From NCBI GenBank assembly GCA_004556565.1, contig SFGN01000009.1, forward strand, positions 1 through 64,000: a stretch of DNA of 64,000 bases, written 5' to 3'. Origin of the DNA: Lachnospiraceae bacterium (GTDB lineage: Bacteria > Bacillota_A > Clostridia > Lachnospirales > Lachnospiraceae). Of this stretch, positions 1 through 8,356 are shown piece by piece. The notes beneath the pieces were generated by a model that had not been told where the DNA came from, did no database searches, and worked only from the letters and a program-made list of their open reading frames with translations. The translations under genes and the position numbers were made by a program. Every line of letters starts with the position of its first letter. Positions within the stretch are counted from its first letter, which is position 1.

Positions 1-83
1 AGTGTGTACTGATCCGCACCGGAGGGAATTGTCCAAATTTTTATAATTTTTAACAGTGAATTTCTGTTTTAAGAATATTAAGA

Positions 84-638
84 TCAGGCCTTTAAGCCAT
101 AGCCTTCAGGATGCCACTTGTCCATGTCCAGCTCGGGCTTGATTTCTGCGTAGAACTGTTCCGGATCGTCTGGAATCTTGTCCACTGCTTTTTCCATCTT
201 GTCGAGCCATTTCATGTCGCGGCGGTCAGCCTTGACCTTTTCGGCCTTGATGGCGTCGCGCAGCTCGTTAATGGTTAATTTGGCGGCCAGTTTGGTTCTC
301 AGGAAGTTATCCTGCTCTTTCACCAGCCCGCCGGCGATCTTAAGCACAACATCGGGTCTTAAAACCCATGCCTGGACATCCAGCGGCGCGTCAGATTCAA
401 CGAGCAGGTCGCGCATCATAAGGCCCTGGCCTTTTTCCTTGGCCTCATTCAGAGCACGAACGGAAGAAAGCTTCGTGGCAATCTCATCAGAACCAAGCGG
501 ATAAACTCCGCCGCAGCACTGCCACTCCTCAATCTCTTCCAGTTCAAATCCCAGTGCCCTTGCGGAAGCTCTGGCATATGTATCCAGATCTTTCGCTTTT
601 GTTCTCAGGGTACACCCCGGATAATAGCTGTACTTCAT
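84..638 (-). CDS. HdrB-like CCG-domain protein, truncated or chimeric
   Basis: The first ~75 residues match the N-terminus of heterodisulfide reductase subunit B-like iron-sulfur proteins: YSYYPGCTLRTKAKD followed by EWQCCGGVYPLG, the first half of a CX(n)CCG cluster motif. Family members are usually about 290 residues and carry a second cysteine motif; here, after ALNEAKEKGQGLM, the sequence changes to a Lys/Asp-rich ~105-residue tail with no cysteines that I do not recognise. The family motif would normally continue with a CxxC needed to complete the first cluster, so a normal [4Fe-4S] site is unlikely. The ATG has an AGAAAGGA ribosome binding site. It could be a degraded gene joined to another coding segment, or a real fusion. 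It follows ldh on the same strand with a 156-bp gap. Function not assigned. Confidence 0.55.
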   Translation of the reverse strand: MKYSYYPGCTLRTKAKDLDTYARASARALGFELEEIEEWQCCGGVYPLGSDEIATKLSSVRALNEAKEKGQGLMMRDLLVESDAPLDVQAWVLRPDVVLKIAGGLVKEQDNFLRTKLAAKLTINELRDAIKAEKVKADRRDMKWLDKMEKAVDKIPDDPEQFYAEIKPELDMDKWHPEGYGLKA

Positions 639-794
639 AGTTCCTGTTGTCCTTTCTTTATAATCTCAGTTTTCAGGCGGCTTAACAAAAATGTTGCAGC
701 ACCTTATAATACTACAATTATACCTCATTTTTGTTAAAACCGCCACAGAAAATGCAACAGCATTTATTATGTCTTTATTGTATTTGTATAAAAA

Positions 795-1742
795 TTATAA
801 ATCAATCTGTGCAATAACGCTCTTCAGTGCATCCGCACTTGCTTTCAGCTGCTCTACTTCATCATCGCTCATCGGCATCGGGATTTTACTCTGGATTCCC
901 TTCGGGCCGACAAGTGTCAGTGTACTCAGACATACATCTTCAATGCCGTAATCTCCGTGCATCATGGAAGAAACCGTTGCCATAGAATCATATGCTGCAA
1001 GAATCTTTGCACACAGGTTACATACGGATGTTGCTACTGCATAGAAAGTAGCTCCTTTGTTAGCGATAATCTTTCCTCCTGATTTCTGAACATACTCAAG
1101 CATAGCTTCTTTATCCAGCTCAGCAACATCTTTTCCTTTGCTGCGCATGATTTCAACGTATTCGTCCAGTCTTACACCTGAAATCAATGCTCTGCTCCAC
1201 GGAATGAAAGATGTGTCACCATGCTCGCCGAATACATAAGCATGAATATTTTTCTGTGCAATATCAAAATGCTCAGCCAGACCGCAGCGAAGACGTGCAG
1301 TATCAAGTACTGTACCGGAGCCGATGATCTGATTTTCCGGAATACCTGAAATCTTAGTAAATACATAAGTCATGATATCTACCGGATTGCTGACCATAAT
1401 ATAAATAGCATTCGGAGCTTCTTTTACAATTTCCGGTGTAATGCTCTTAAGAATATTAACGTTTGTCTGTGTCAGTTCGATTCTTGTCTGACCAGGCTTA
1501 CGGGCAATTCCTGATGTGATGATAACGATGTCAGAATCCTTAGCATCCGCATAATCTCCTGCAACAATAGAAATCGGGTCACGGAAGCAGGTTCCCTGCT
1601 CGATATCCATAACTTCTCCTGCAACTTTCTCTTTGTTAATATCGATCAGTACGATTTCTGATGCGATGTTCTGGTGTGACAACGTATATGCGATTGTCGC
1701 TCCCACACTGCCTGCGCCGATAATAGTAACTTTGCTGCTCAT
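795..1742 (-). CDS. ldh: L-lactate/malate dehydrogenase family protein (annotated ldh by family)
   Basis: NAD-dependent 2-hydroxyacid dehydrogenase of the LDH/MDH superfamily. Visible are the Rossmann motif GAGSVGATIAYTL, the NAD-selecting LIDINKEK, SNPVD, the LDTARLR arginine/aspartate site and the catalytic histidine in GEHGDTSF. Length (315 aa) is normal. The active-site loop reads ARKPGQTR: the residue six before the catalytic loop Arg is Arg, as in malate dehydrogenases, whereas classical lactate dehydrogenases have Gln there. Close homologues in clostridia are usually named L-lactate dehydrogenase, so substrate is uncertain. An in-frame ATG exists at 1751, but the AAGGAG lies only a base or so from it and about ten bases from the ATG at 1742, so 1742 is chosen. 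Two Rex-like operators lie upstream, fitting NADH-responsive fermentation control. Confidence 0.85.
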   Translation of the reverse strand: MSSKVTIIGAGSVGATIAYTLSHQNIASEIVLIDINKEKVAGEVMDIEQGTCFRDPISIVAGDYADAKDSDIVIITSGIARKPGQTRIELTQTNVNILKSITPEIVKEAPNAIYIMVSNPVDIMTYVFTKISGIPENQIIGSGTVLDTARLRCGLAEHFDIAQKNIHAYVFGEHGDTSFIPWSRALISGVRLDEYVEIMRSKGKDVAELDKEAMLEYVQKSGGKIIANKGATFYAVATSVCNLCAKILAAYDSMATVSSMMHGDYGIEDVCLSTLTLVGPKGIQSKIPMPMSDDEVEQLKASADALKSVIAQIDL

Positions 1743-1764
1743 AATACTCATTCTCCTTCTTTGT

Positions 1765-1782
1765 TTGTTGTTTTTTTAACAA
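1765..1782 (-). promoter_or_regulatory. Rex-like operator 2 upstream of ldh
   Basis: The 18-mer TTGTTGTTTTTTTAACAA matches the clostridial Rex consensus TTGTTAA-N4-TTAACAA at 12 of 14 fixed positions. It lies between the proposed promoter and the ldh start codon, where a bound redox repressor could block elongation. Assignment is by pattern only. Confidence 0.45.
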
Positions 1783-1856
1783 TGATAGCTCAAAAAATGA
1801 AACCGCATACTAACATGATATTACACTCCCACAATTAGCTCGATTTCTCTCATTTC

Positions 1857-1885
1857 ATGATACCGCACTGTTAACATTTTAACAA
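1857..1885 (-). promoter_or_regulatory. ldh promoter with overlapping Rex-like operator 1
   Basis: On the minus strand a -35 box TTGTTA (1880-1885) and a -10 box TATCAT (1857-1862) are separated by exactly 17 bases. The 18-mer at 1868-1885 (plus strand CTGTTAACATTTTAACAA) matches the Rex consensus TTGTTAA-N4-TTAACAA at 13 of 14 fixed positions and covers the -35 box. Rex senses NADH/NAD+ and represses fermentation genes in clostridia; repression of ldh by occlusion of RNA polymerase is the natural inference. Confidence 0.6.
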
Positions 1886-1971
1886 GATTTTTTTTCGATT
1901 TCGGGGACATTTGGGCATTTTGCACTGTTTTTGTGCTTATTATAGCCCTATTTTCGTCACAATATCCCATT

Positions 1972-3102
1972 TTATTCTTTATCGTTTTCCCTTAGCTTTA
2001 AGATGCCATTTATCAGTATTTTTACATCATTAATAATATAATCGAACGCACCGGCCTGGCACATGTTGATCACTACCATGCCAATCGGCACTGCGAGAAT
2101 CATTCCTAGCACGCCTCTGATCCGGTAGCCCGCATATAATAATAATAATGTCACCAGCGGGTTCAACCCCATGCTGTCAGCTACAAGCTTGGGCTGCAGC
2201 AGTTGGCGCACCACCTGGGTAATTGCGTAAACCACCAGCAAAAGAACCGCCGTCTGATAACTGCCCGTCAGCAATTTATACAGCGCCCACGGAATCATTG
2301 CCGTACCGGTTCCGAAAAAAGGAAGGAAATCCAAAAATGCGATCAGCATCGCCACCAGTACAAAGTAGGACACTCCCATCATAGCAAATCCCGCCAGGAG
2401 GATCAGGAACACAACACACATTATTTTTAACTGGGCTTTTAAATATCCGCCGACCGCATAACGCAGATTATCCATGACCAGAGTCATTCTCCTTGATATA
2501 GACGGCGGCGCAACTTTCTTAAGCCAGCTAATCACTTCCTCTCTTTCAACCGTAAAGAAATACGCGGACAGGATAGCTACAATTGTAGAAACCAGGATCG
2601 ACGGAAGGCTCTTCGCGATATTTCCCGCGGCAGTTACCGTAGGCTGACTGATTTTTGAAATAAGTTCTCCGATATAATTATTCAGGTTCTGTATCATCGT
2701 ATTCCACCCGTTCTGGATTTCCTGCGGCAGACGGACATACACCCCCGATAGAGTCGCCCCGATCTTTGTGAATCCTTCTTCCAGCTGTCTGTACAGTTCC
2801 GGAATATCGTTAATAAGGCCTCCGACTTCCACAACAATACGATCTATTAACAAATAACATGCCAGGACAATCAGTCCTATAACCAGAATAACAATCAGGG
2901 CAGTTCCCAGTTTCTTAACAATATTCAGCTTTTTCTCCAGCCAGTTTACAACCGGAGCCGCAATAGAGGAAATAATCCACCCGATGACAAATGGCATAAA
3001 GAATCCGATTGCCTTTAATCCAAGGATAATAAACGCTGCCGTTGCAATCAGGCTGAATATCAGGCTGACCGCAACTTTCCAATATGATCTTTGCTGCTCC
3101 AT
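1972..3102 (-). CDS. AI-2E family transporter (UPF0118/PerM-like membrane permease)
   Basis: Polytopic membrane protein of 376 residues with paired hydrophobic segments at the N-terminus, a central amphipathic region (around residues 95-165) and a C-terminal bundle of hydrophobic segments, the layout of the AI-2E/PerM/YdiK family. Members are proposed exporters of small molecules or Na+/H+ antiporters; the substrate here cannot be told. A GTG at 3114 is possible, but the AGGGG element fits the ATG at 3102 better. It lies just downstream of engB, transcribed in the same direction, with a ~30-bp gap, so it may be co-transcribed with the proteostasis cluster. Confidence 0.8.
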   Translation of the reverse strand: MEQQRSYWKVAVSLIFSLIATAAFIILGLKAIGFFMPFVIGWIISSIAAPVVNWLEKKLNIVKKLGTALIVILVIGLIVLACYLLIDRIVVEVGGLINDIPELYRQLEEGFTKIGATLSGVYVRLPQEIQNGWNTMIQNLNNYIGELISKISQPTVTAAGNIAKSLPSILVSTIVAILSAYFFTVEREEVISWLKKVAPPSISRRMTLVMDNLRYAVGGYLKAQLKIMCVVFLILLAGFAMMGVSYFVLVAMLIAFLDFLPFFGTGTAMIPWALYKLLTGSYQTAVLLLVVYAITQVVRQLLQPKLVADSMGLNPLVTLLLLYAGYRIRGVLGMILAVPIGMVVINMCQAGAFDYIINDVKILINGILKLRENDKE

Positions 3103-3134
3103 AAAACTATGCACCCCTAATCTTACTATTAAAA

Positions 3135-3749
3135 TTATTCTGTTTCATCCGCTTCTGCCGGACTGCTCAGGAACTCTTGCTCTGCCAGCTCCCAGATTTC
3201 ATCTCTCCCCTGCTTTGTCATAGAAGAAAAAGGAATCATTCTTGTTCCGGGCACCAGTTTCAGTCCCTCCCTTATAATTTTCATCTGTTTCTGGACCTGA
3301 CTTCGTTTCAGTTTATCCAGTTTCGTTGCAATAATGATCGGTTCAAATCCCTGTTTCAGAATCCAGTCATACATCATTTTATCATTAGCCGAGGGCTCGT
3401 GACGGATATCGATAAGGAGGAACACTGCACGCAGCTGTTTTGACCCATGAAGATACCGTTCAATCAGCTTCCCCCACTGTGCCTTTTCCTGCTCGGAGAC
3501 TTTCGCATAGCCATATCCCGGCAGATCCACCAGATACAATTCATCATTTATATTATAAAAATTAATGGTCTGGGTCTTTCCCGGTGTTGCAGAAATCCGG
3601 GCATAGGACTTCCGGTTCATCAGTGCATTGATCAAAGAGGATTTCCCCACGTTGGATTTTCCTGCAAATGCGATTTCCGGCTTCTTATTCTCCGGCAGCC
3701 TGCTTGTGATACCGCAGACTGTTTCCAGATTAACATTTTTTATAACCAT
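3135..3749 (-). CDS. engB: Ribosome biogenesis GTPase EngB/YsxC
   Basis: Essential small GTPase (204 aa) that assists late 50S subunit assembly. The Walker A motif is GKSNVGKSSLINAL near residue 30, followed by the G2/G3 region with DLPGYGYAKV and the G4 motif TKLDK. The family's YAxxSxxPGKT element is present as YARISATPGKT. Length is typical. It is the last gene of the tig-clpP-clpX-lon-engB run, 51 bp after lon, an arrangement shared with Bacillus and many clostridia (lonA-ysxC). Confidence 0.95.
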   Translation of the reverse strand: MVIKNVNLETVCGITSRLPENKKPEIAFAGKSNVGKSSLINALMNRKSYARISATPGKTQTINFYNINDELYLVDLPGYGYAKVSEQEKAQWGKLIERYLHGSKQLRAVFLLIDIRHEPSANDKMMYDWILKQGFEPIIIATKLDKLKRSQVQKQMKIIREGLKLVPGTRMIPFSSMTKQGRDEIWELAEQEFLSSPAEADETE

Positions 3750-3800
3750 TATACTCTTCTCCTGTTCTGCTTACTGCTTTACCCACATTTTTCCTAAATG

Positions 3801-6116
3801 TTATACCAGAGCCCTTTTCAGCACTTCTTCCATTGTTTCCACAGGAATGATCTCCATGCCTTTTGTGATTTCCGCAGAAAGTTCTTCCAGGTCGGCTTCA
3901 TTTTTCTGAGGAATAAGTACCGTCTTTACACCGGCATTTTTTGCTGCAAGAAGCTTTTCCTTCAGTCCTCCGATTGGAAGGACTCTCCCCCTAAGCGTGA
4001 TTTCGCCCGTCATTGCCACATCTGCGCGGACTTTGATATGAGTGATGGCTGAAAGCATGGCTGTTGCCATTGTAATTCCTGCGGATGGTCCGTCTTTCGG
4101 AACTGCGCCCTCAGGAATATGTACATGAATATCATTCTTTTTAAAGAAATCCTCTTCTATCTGATATTTGTTTCCGATTGAACGGATGTAACTGATAGCC
4201 GTCCTTGCCGATTCCTTCATTACATCTCCCAGCTGTCCGGTCAGCATGATCTCACCATTCCCCGGCATAATATTTACTTCTATCTGTAAGGTTTCGCCGC
4301 CGACACTTGTCCACGCCAGCCCCCGGACGATGCCCACCTCATCAGCATCATTTATTTTTTTATAAATATATTTTTCTTTCCCCAAATATCTGGAAAGATT
4401 CTTTTCGGTAATCACAACCTTTTTTCCGCCTTTTTCCAGGATTTCCTTTGCGGCTTTGCGGCAAATATTTCCGATTTCTCTCTCAAGCTGTCGAACACCT
4501 GCTTCCTTTGTATAATTGCCGGCCATCTTCCAGATCGCATTTTTGCTGAAAGTAAGCATATCCGGCGTAAGCCCGTGCTTTTCAAGCTGCTTCGGTATCA
4601 GATGTTCCTGTGCAATGTGAAGCTTTTCATTTTCCGTATAACTGCTTACCTCAATAATTTCCATTCGGTCCAGAAGAGGGCGCGGAATCGTCTGAAGCGT
4701 GTTCGCAGTCGTGACAAACATAACTTCCGACAGATCAAGCGGCAGCTCAAGATAATGATCCCGGAAATTTGTATTCTGTTCAGAATCCAGCACTTCAAGC
4801 AGGGCGGAGAAGGTATCACCTTTATAGTCTGTGCTGACTTTGTCAATTTCATCCAGAAGCATTACCGGATTTTTCACCTTTGCCTGGCGCATCGCATTTG
4901 CAATCCGCCCCGGCATGGCGCCAACATATGTCTTCCGGTGTCCGCGTATTTCTGCCTCGTCCCGGATTCCTCCGAGAGAAATGCGTACATAAGGGCGGTT
5001 CATTGCCCTGGCAAGAGATTTTGCAATTGAAGTTTTTCCCGTTCCCGGCGGACCGACAAGACAAAGGATCGGGCTGCCTCCCTTTTTCGTGAGTGTGCGG
5101 ACTGCAAGGAATTCAAGAACTCTTTCCTTCACCTGCTCCAGACCATAGTGGTCTTCATCCAACACTTTTTTTGCATATTCTATGTTACTGTCATCTTCTG
5201 CCGTTCTGTCCCAGGGCATTTCGAGAAGTGTTTCGATATAGGTGCGGATAACACCGCTCTCCGCCGGACTGTTAAGAGAACTTTTAAACCTGCTGATTTC
5301 CTTCTTCAGTTTTTCCTTTACTTCGTCGGAAGCCTCAAGCTTTTCTGTCTCTTTTTCAAATTCCTCCGCATCATTCAGCGTCGTGTCATCCCCAAGCTCT
5401 TCACGGATCAGTTTCAGCTGCTCCCTGAGGATATATTCTCTCTGATGTTTATCCACACGCTCCTTGACTTTCGCCTGGATTTCCTCTTTGATATCCATAA
5501 TTTCCACTTCATTCATCAATTTGAACGAAAGTGTCTCATAGCGGTTCCAGAAATTGGTCTGATTCAGGATTTCCTGCTGGTCTTTATAATAGAGGGGAAC
5601 ATTCGCCGCGATCTCATTTACCAGCTTCTTCAGTCCCTTGATTTCAATAATCCTGCTGATACTCTCCTTTGAAAGCTTACCGTTCTTTGCTGCATATTCA
5701 ATAAATATATCTTTCAGGCTGCGTTCCATAGCCTTTGTATTCAAATCGTCCGGAACAAAAAATAACGATTCGTCCAGAATTTCCACTTCGGCACGCAGAT
5801 AAGGTTCCTCAGATTCAATTTTTTTAAGATTCCCCCTGGACTCACCTGAAACCAGCACTCTCAGAATATGTTTGGGAAGTTTTATTATCTGTTTGATCGT
5901 CCCTACCGTTCCTACCTGATACAACTCTTCCTGTCCCGGATCTTCTGTATCTGCATTTTTTTGTGTTACCAGAAATATTTTCTGGTCTTCTACCATAGCC
6001 TCCTGCACTGCTGCAATTGATTTTTCCCTGCTCACATCAAAATGAACAACCATTTCCGGAAGAATCGTCATGCCCCGCAGTGCCACCACCGGAAGGCTCT
6101 TATGTTGATTTACCAT
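3801..6116 (-). CDS. lon: ATP-dependent protease Lon (LonA)
   Basis: Cytosolic AAA+ serine protease degrading misfolded and regulatory proteins. The 771 residues contain an N-terminal substrate-binding LON domain (about 1-200), a coiled-coil, an AAA+ module with Walker A GPPGTGKTS and Walker B MLLDEIDK, and the C-terminal protease domain with the catalytic Ser in KDGPSAG and Lys in GGLKEKLLAAK. Full length and apparently intact. A gap of 232 bp separates it from clpX upstream, and a TTGACA-containing promoter lies there, so lon probably has its own start of transcription in addition to read-through. Confidence 0.96.
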   Translation of the reverse strand: MVNQHKSLPVVALRGMTILPEMVVHFDVSREKSIAAVQEAMVEDQKIFLVTQKNADTEDPGQEELYQVGTVGTIKQIIKLPKHILRVLVSGESRGNLKKIESEEPYLRAEVEILDESLFFVPDDLNTKAMERSLKDIFIEYAAKNGKLSKESISRIIEIKGLKKLVNEIAANVPLYYKDQQEILNQTNFWNRYETLSFKLMNEVEIMDIKEEIQAKVKERVDKHQREYILREQLKLIREELGDDTTLNDAEEFEKETEKLEASDEVKEKLKKEISRFKSSLNSPAESGVIRTYIETLLEMPWDRTAEDDSNIEYAKKVLDEDHYGLEQVKERVLEFLAVRTLTKKGGSPILCLVGPPGTGKTSIAKSLARAMNRPYVRISLGGIRDEAEIRGHRKTYVGAMPGRIANAMRQAKVKNPVMLLDEIDKVSTDYKGDTFSALLEVLDSEQNTNFRDHYLELPLDLSEVMFVTTANTLQTIPRPLLDRMEIIEVSSYTENEKLHIAQEHLIPKQLEKHGLTPDMLTFSKNAIWKMAGNYTKEAGVRQLEREIGNICRKAAKEILEKGGKKVVITEKNLSRYLGKEKYIYKKINDADEVGIVRGLAWTSVGGETLQIEVNIMPGNGEIMLTGQLGDVMKESARTAISYIRSIGNKYQIEEDFFKKNDIHVHIPEGAVPKDGPSAGITMATAMLSAITHIKVRADVAMTGEITLRGRVLPIGGLKEKLLAAKNAGVKTVLIPQKNEADLEELSAEITKGMEIIPVETMEEVLKRALV

Positions 6117-6197
6117 AGTGAATTCTCTCCTTAATCTGTCAGCCGGGACTCTCTATCCCCGTCCATGGGACTGAAACTGAAATATTGCCCGGTGATA

Positions 6198-6235
6198 AAA
6201 CTACAGGCGGGTACCTTGTTTGTCAAAGTCCCGCC
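6198..6235 (-). promoter_or_regulatory. Candidate lon promoter inside an inverted repeat
   Basis: On the minus strand a perfect -35 box TTGACA (6221-6226) is followed after 17 bases by a weak -10 TAGTTT (6198-6203). The arms GGCGGG (6206-6211) and CCCGCC (6230-6235) flank the -35 box, so a repressor could occupy it; alternatively the pair is a weak clpX terminator. No CIRCE element or full CtsR operator was seen. Confidence 0.35.
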
Positions 6236-6348
6236 CTGAATCTTTTTTCATGCAAGAATGCACGGCATTCCGGCAGCGGGATGAAGTCCGGCGCAGCCGA
6301 AATCTTCTGATCCATATCACTGCAATCCGCCGATAGAATCCTGTCCTG

Positions 6349-7620
6349 TTATGCACTTTCAGATGTTAAAAACGATTTACGTTCTTTACCGTCGCGCTCA
6401 TACAAAGGTTTCCCTTTTCCCAGAACTACATCTTTTGTAATACGGCATTCTTTAATAGTCTCATCTGATGGAACTTTAAACATCGTATCCATCATTATAT
6501 TTTCCATAATTGCACGAAGACCTCTTGCACCTGTTTTTCTTGCAAGTGAAATCTCTGCAATTGCATTTAACGCCTCTCTGTCAAAAATCAATTTGACTCC
6601 GTCCAGCTCAAGGAGCTTCTGGTACTGTTTTATAATCGCACTTTTTGGCTCCGTCAGAATACGGATCAACGCTTTTTTATCCAGCATATCGAGAGATACA
6701 TTCACCGGAAGCCTGCCGACAAGCTCAGGTATCAGCCCATATTTGACAAGATCCTGCGGGAGCACCTGTTTTAACAGTTTGTCAACATTATATTCATGCT
6801 GGGATGCTATCTCTGAATTAAATCCCATAGTCTTTTTATCCAGCCGTGCTTCAATTATCTTGTCAATTCCTTCAAAAGCACCTCCGCAGATAAACAGGAT
6901 ATTTGTAGTATCAATCTGAATCAACTCCTGATGCGGATGCTTTCTGCCGCCCTGAGGCGGAACGGAAGCTACGGTTCCTTCAATTATTTTCAAAAGTGCC
7001 TGCTGGACACCTTCTCCGGACACATCCCTGGTAATGGACGGATTTTCTGATTTTCTCGTAATCTTATCAATCTCATCGATATAAATGATTCCGTGTTCTG
7101 CACGTTCAACATCTCCGTCAGCAGCCTGGATCACTTTCAGCAGAATATTCTCTACATCTTCTCCGACATAGCCTGCTTCTGTTAAAGCTGTTGCATCTGC
7201 AATGGCAAACGGGACATTCAATATCTTTGCGAGAGTCTGTGCAAGAAGCGTCTTACCGCATCCGGTCGGACCAAGCATCAGAATATTGCTTTTCTGAAGT
7301 TCAACCCCCAGGTCGCCTCCTGCTAAAATTCGTTTGTAATGATTGTATACGGCCACCGAAAGTACCTTTTTAGCTTCATCCTGTCCGATCACATAATCAT
7401 CCAGAAACGCCTTCATCTCCTCCGGCGTCAGAAGATTGATATCTTCATATCCTCTTTTGTCTTCGTACTCCAGTTCTTCCTCAATAATCTCCGCACACAC
7501 ATCTACGCATTCGTCACAGATATAAGCGCCGTTCGGTCCTGCGATCATCTTCCTCACCTGTGCCTGCGGCTTATTGCAGAAAGAACATCTTACCACATCA
7601 TCACTCACTTTTCCTGCCAT
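6349..7620 (-). CDS. clpX: ATP-dependent Clp protease ATP-binding subunit ClpX
   Basis: AAA+ unfoldase (423 aa) that feeds tagged substrates to ClpP. The N-terminal zinc-binding domain has its four cysteines in CSFCNK and CDECVDVC. The Walker A is GPTGCGKTLLAQT, Walker B IIYIDEIDKI, and a Sensor-2 region (KTGARGLRAI) follows. The ClpP-contact loop region is in the usual place. It starts 25 bp after clpP on the same strand, consistent with one transcription unit. Confidence 0.97.
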   Translation of the reverse strand: MAGKVSDDVVRCSFCNKPQAQVRKMIAGPNGAYICDECVDVCAEIIEEELEYEDKRGYEDINLLTPEEMKAFLDDYVIGQDEAKKVLSVAVYNHYKRILAGGDLGVELQKSNILMLGPTGCGKTLLAQTLAKILNVPFAIADATALTEAGYVGEDVENILLKVIQAADGDVERAEHGIIYIDEIDKITRKSENPSITRDVSGEGVQQALLKIIEGTVASVPPQGGRKHPHQELIQIDTTNILFICGGAFEGIDKIIEARLDKKTMGFNSEIASQHEYNVDKLLKQVLPQDLVKYGLIPELVGRLPVNVSLDMLDKKALIRILTEPKSAIIKQYQKLLELDGVKLIFDREALNAIAEISLARKTGARGLRAIMENIMMDTMFKVPSDETIKECRITKDVVLGKGKPLYERDGKERKSFLTSESA

Positions 7621-7645
7621 ATCACTTTCACCTCATATTGCCATC

Positions 7646-8227
7646 CTAATGCCTGGCAATTACTTCGTCTACTAATCCATATTCTTTTGCTTCAAGGGCA
7701 GTCATGAAATTATCTCGTTCCGTATCTCTCTGGATAACTTCAAGCGGCTGTCCCGTGTTAGAAGCAAGAATCTCATTCAATCTCTTGCGTATTCGCAGGA
7801 TGTGCTCTGCCGCAATCTGAATTTCCGTTGCCTGACCCTGGGCTCCGCCTGACGGCTGGTGGATCATAATCTCCGCGTTCGGAAGTGCAAATCTTTTTCC
7901 TTTTGCCCCACCGGAAAGCAGGAATGCTCCCATGCTGGCAGCCATACCGATGCAGACAGTAGACACATCACACTTGATATACTGCATGGTATCATAAATT
8001 GCAAGCCCGGCAGTAACAGAACCTCCCGGACTGTTGATATAAAGCTGAATATCCTTATTCGGATCTTCCGCCTCCAGGAAAAGAAGCTGTGCCACAACAA
8101 TATTGGCAGACACGTCAGTTACTTCCTCCCCAAGAAAAATAATTCTGTCTTTTAACAGCCTTGAATAAATATCATAAGTACGCTCTCCCCGGCTTGTCTG
8201 TTCAACGACATAAGGTACTAAACTCAT
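7646..8227 (-). CDS. clpP: ATP-dependent Clp protease proteolytic subunit ClpP
   Basis: Barrel-forming serine peptidase (193 aa from this start). Catalytic Ser sits in GMAASMGAFLL, His in MIHQPSGG and Asp in the TERDNFM segment; the set is complete. An upstream in-frame ATG at 8251 would add eight residues, but AGGAGGG is correctly spaced before the ATG at 8227 and the protein then begins MSLVPYVVEQ as in homologues. It works with ClpX encoded immediately downstream. Confidence 0.97.
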   Translation of the reverse strand: MSLVPYVVEQTSRGERTYDIYSRLLKDRIIFLGEEVTDVSANIVVAQLLFLEAEDPNKDIQLYINSPGGSVTAGLAIYDTMQYIKCDVSTVCIGMAASMGAFLLSGGAKGKRFALPNAEIMIHQPSGGAQGQATEIQIAAEHILRIRKRLNEILASNTGQPLEVIQRDTERDNFMTALEAKEYGLVDEVIARH

Positions 8228-8356
8228 TTTGCTTTCCCTCCTGATTATCAATCACCGTCTAAAAACGGTATTTACGGGTACGCCCCTCACTCACTCTCAA
8301 TTCCGTCCTCAAAGCAGCTTCGCCTTTCCGAAAACATTCTGAAATCATTACGGAAA

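Noticed and set aside
686..740. Inverted TTAACAAAAATG / CATTTTTGTTAA considered as a third Rex site
   Set aside because: The half-sites are over 30 bp apart, unlike the 4-base spacer of Rex operators; more likely part of the ldh 3' region, with no clear terminator loop.
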